A stretch of DNA of 64,000 nucleotides from a virus. Where the stretch lies: IMG/VR virus record IMGVR_UViG_3300032242_001752, positions 24,563 through 88,562 of that record, one strand, 5' to 3'. The translations under genes and the position numbers were made by a program. Under the pieces are notes generated by a model, which saw only the letters and a program-made list of their open reading frames with translations, was not told the origin of the DNA and searched no databases. Shown in pieces: positions 63,988 through 64,000 of the stretch (positions are counted from its first letter, which is position 1; each line of letters begins with the position of its first letter).

Positions 63988-64000
63988 CCAACTCAACAAA
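63988..64000. repeat. Left arm of a further palindrome, cut by the window end
   Basis: CCAACTCAACAA at 63988-63999 in the same place relative to element G as in palindromes E and F; the rest lies outside the window. Confidence 0.8.

Noticed and set aside
57591-64000. CRISPR array
   Set aside because: The repeated 12-mers are arranged as inverted pairs 0.7-2 kb apart around genes, with no direct repeats and uniform spacers.
1-64000. Prophage or plasmid origin of the window
   Set aside because: No host genes, integrase, partition or transfer genes were found; structural, replication and lysis genes occupy most of the sequence. An extrachromosomal life style cannot be excluded from this window alone.

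Overview
The window is part of the genome of a large contractile-tailed phage (myovirus type) that almost certainly infects Actinobacteria. Reasons: a near-complete contractile tail and baseplate gene set, a full phage replication and recombination module, holin and endolysin genes, dense overlapping genes and no housekeeping genes. The actinobacterial host is suggested by a WhiB-like protein (38607-38981), an NrdH-type redoxin (32559-32807), a SpoVS-like protein (41922-42203) and many leaderless or GTG/TTG starts. Base composition leans to A+T by eye, so a low-GC planktonic (freshwater-type) actinobacterium is a reasonable guess; that is inference. No integrase, transposase, capsid, portal or terminase gene was recognised; head genes probably lie left of base 1 or right of base 64000.

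Layout. (1) 1-890: tiny lysine- and cysteine-rich genes ending at a terminator. (2) 966-18678, rightward: tail genes in the order neck/terminator, sheath, tube, tail assembly chaperone with a probable +1 frameshift, tape measure with M23 peptidase, then a baseplate series (tube initiator, LysM-like, hub, OB-fold spike, gp25, gpJ/gp6, fibre, gpI) whose order matches extracellular contractile injection systems. (3) 18729-25903, rightward from a strong sigma70-like promoter: SLOG-like protein, winged-helix protein, DnaC-like loader, SWIM finger, DnaB helicase, DnaG primase, SNF2 helicase. (4) 25950-28837, leftward: lysis cassette led by a secreted PA14 protein that appears to gain a membrane anchor through a -1 frameshift. 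(5) 29015-30849: NlpC/P60 lipoprotein, tRNA-Thr, Hsp20 with a folded leader, a tmRNA-like tRNA domain without mRNA part, a GNRA-rich RNA, tRNA-Asn, a ribbon-helix-helix protein. (6) 30912-43932: DNA metabolism (adenine methyltransferase, pyrimidine dimer glycosylase, SSB, PolA, RecA, resolvases, Cas4-like nuclease, WhiB, phosphoesterase). (7) 43953-50607: many small unknown genes, a nucleotidyltransferase, a HAD-like protein and a 481-residue protein. (8) 50856-64000, entirely leftward: accessory mini-operons.

The leftward block is the most unusual part. Seven transcription units are separated by a repeated module read in the leftward sense as intrinsic terminator, then a long perfect palindrome, then a promoter-like element, then the next gene. 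All palindromes share the 12-mer TTGTTGAGTTGG / CCAACTCAACAA as the outer or inner flank of arms 26-31 bases long, while the remaining arm sequence differs between copies but stays self-complementary within each copy. The promoter-like element (leftward sense TTATAAC..TTTGATAACG, then GGGGTATG at fixed distance) recurs with five near-identical copies and more divergent ones.

How the parts work together: the loader, helicase, primase, polymerase, SSB and RecA give a largely self-contained replication and recombination system; methyltransferase and modification-associated protein point to altered or protected DNA; three different cell-wall hydrolases (virion M23, endolysin M23, NlpC/P60 lipoprotein) and two small holin-like membrane proteins serve entry and lysis; the leftward block holds a MoxR-type AAA+ / VWA pair, a prepilin peptidase and many small acidic or zinc-binding proteins likely acting on the host.
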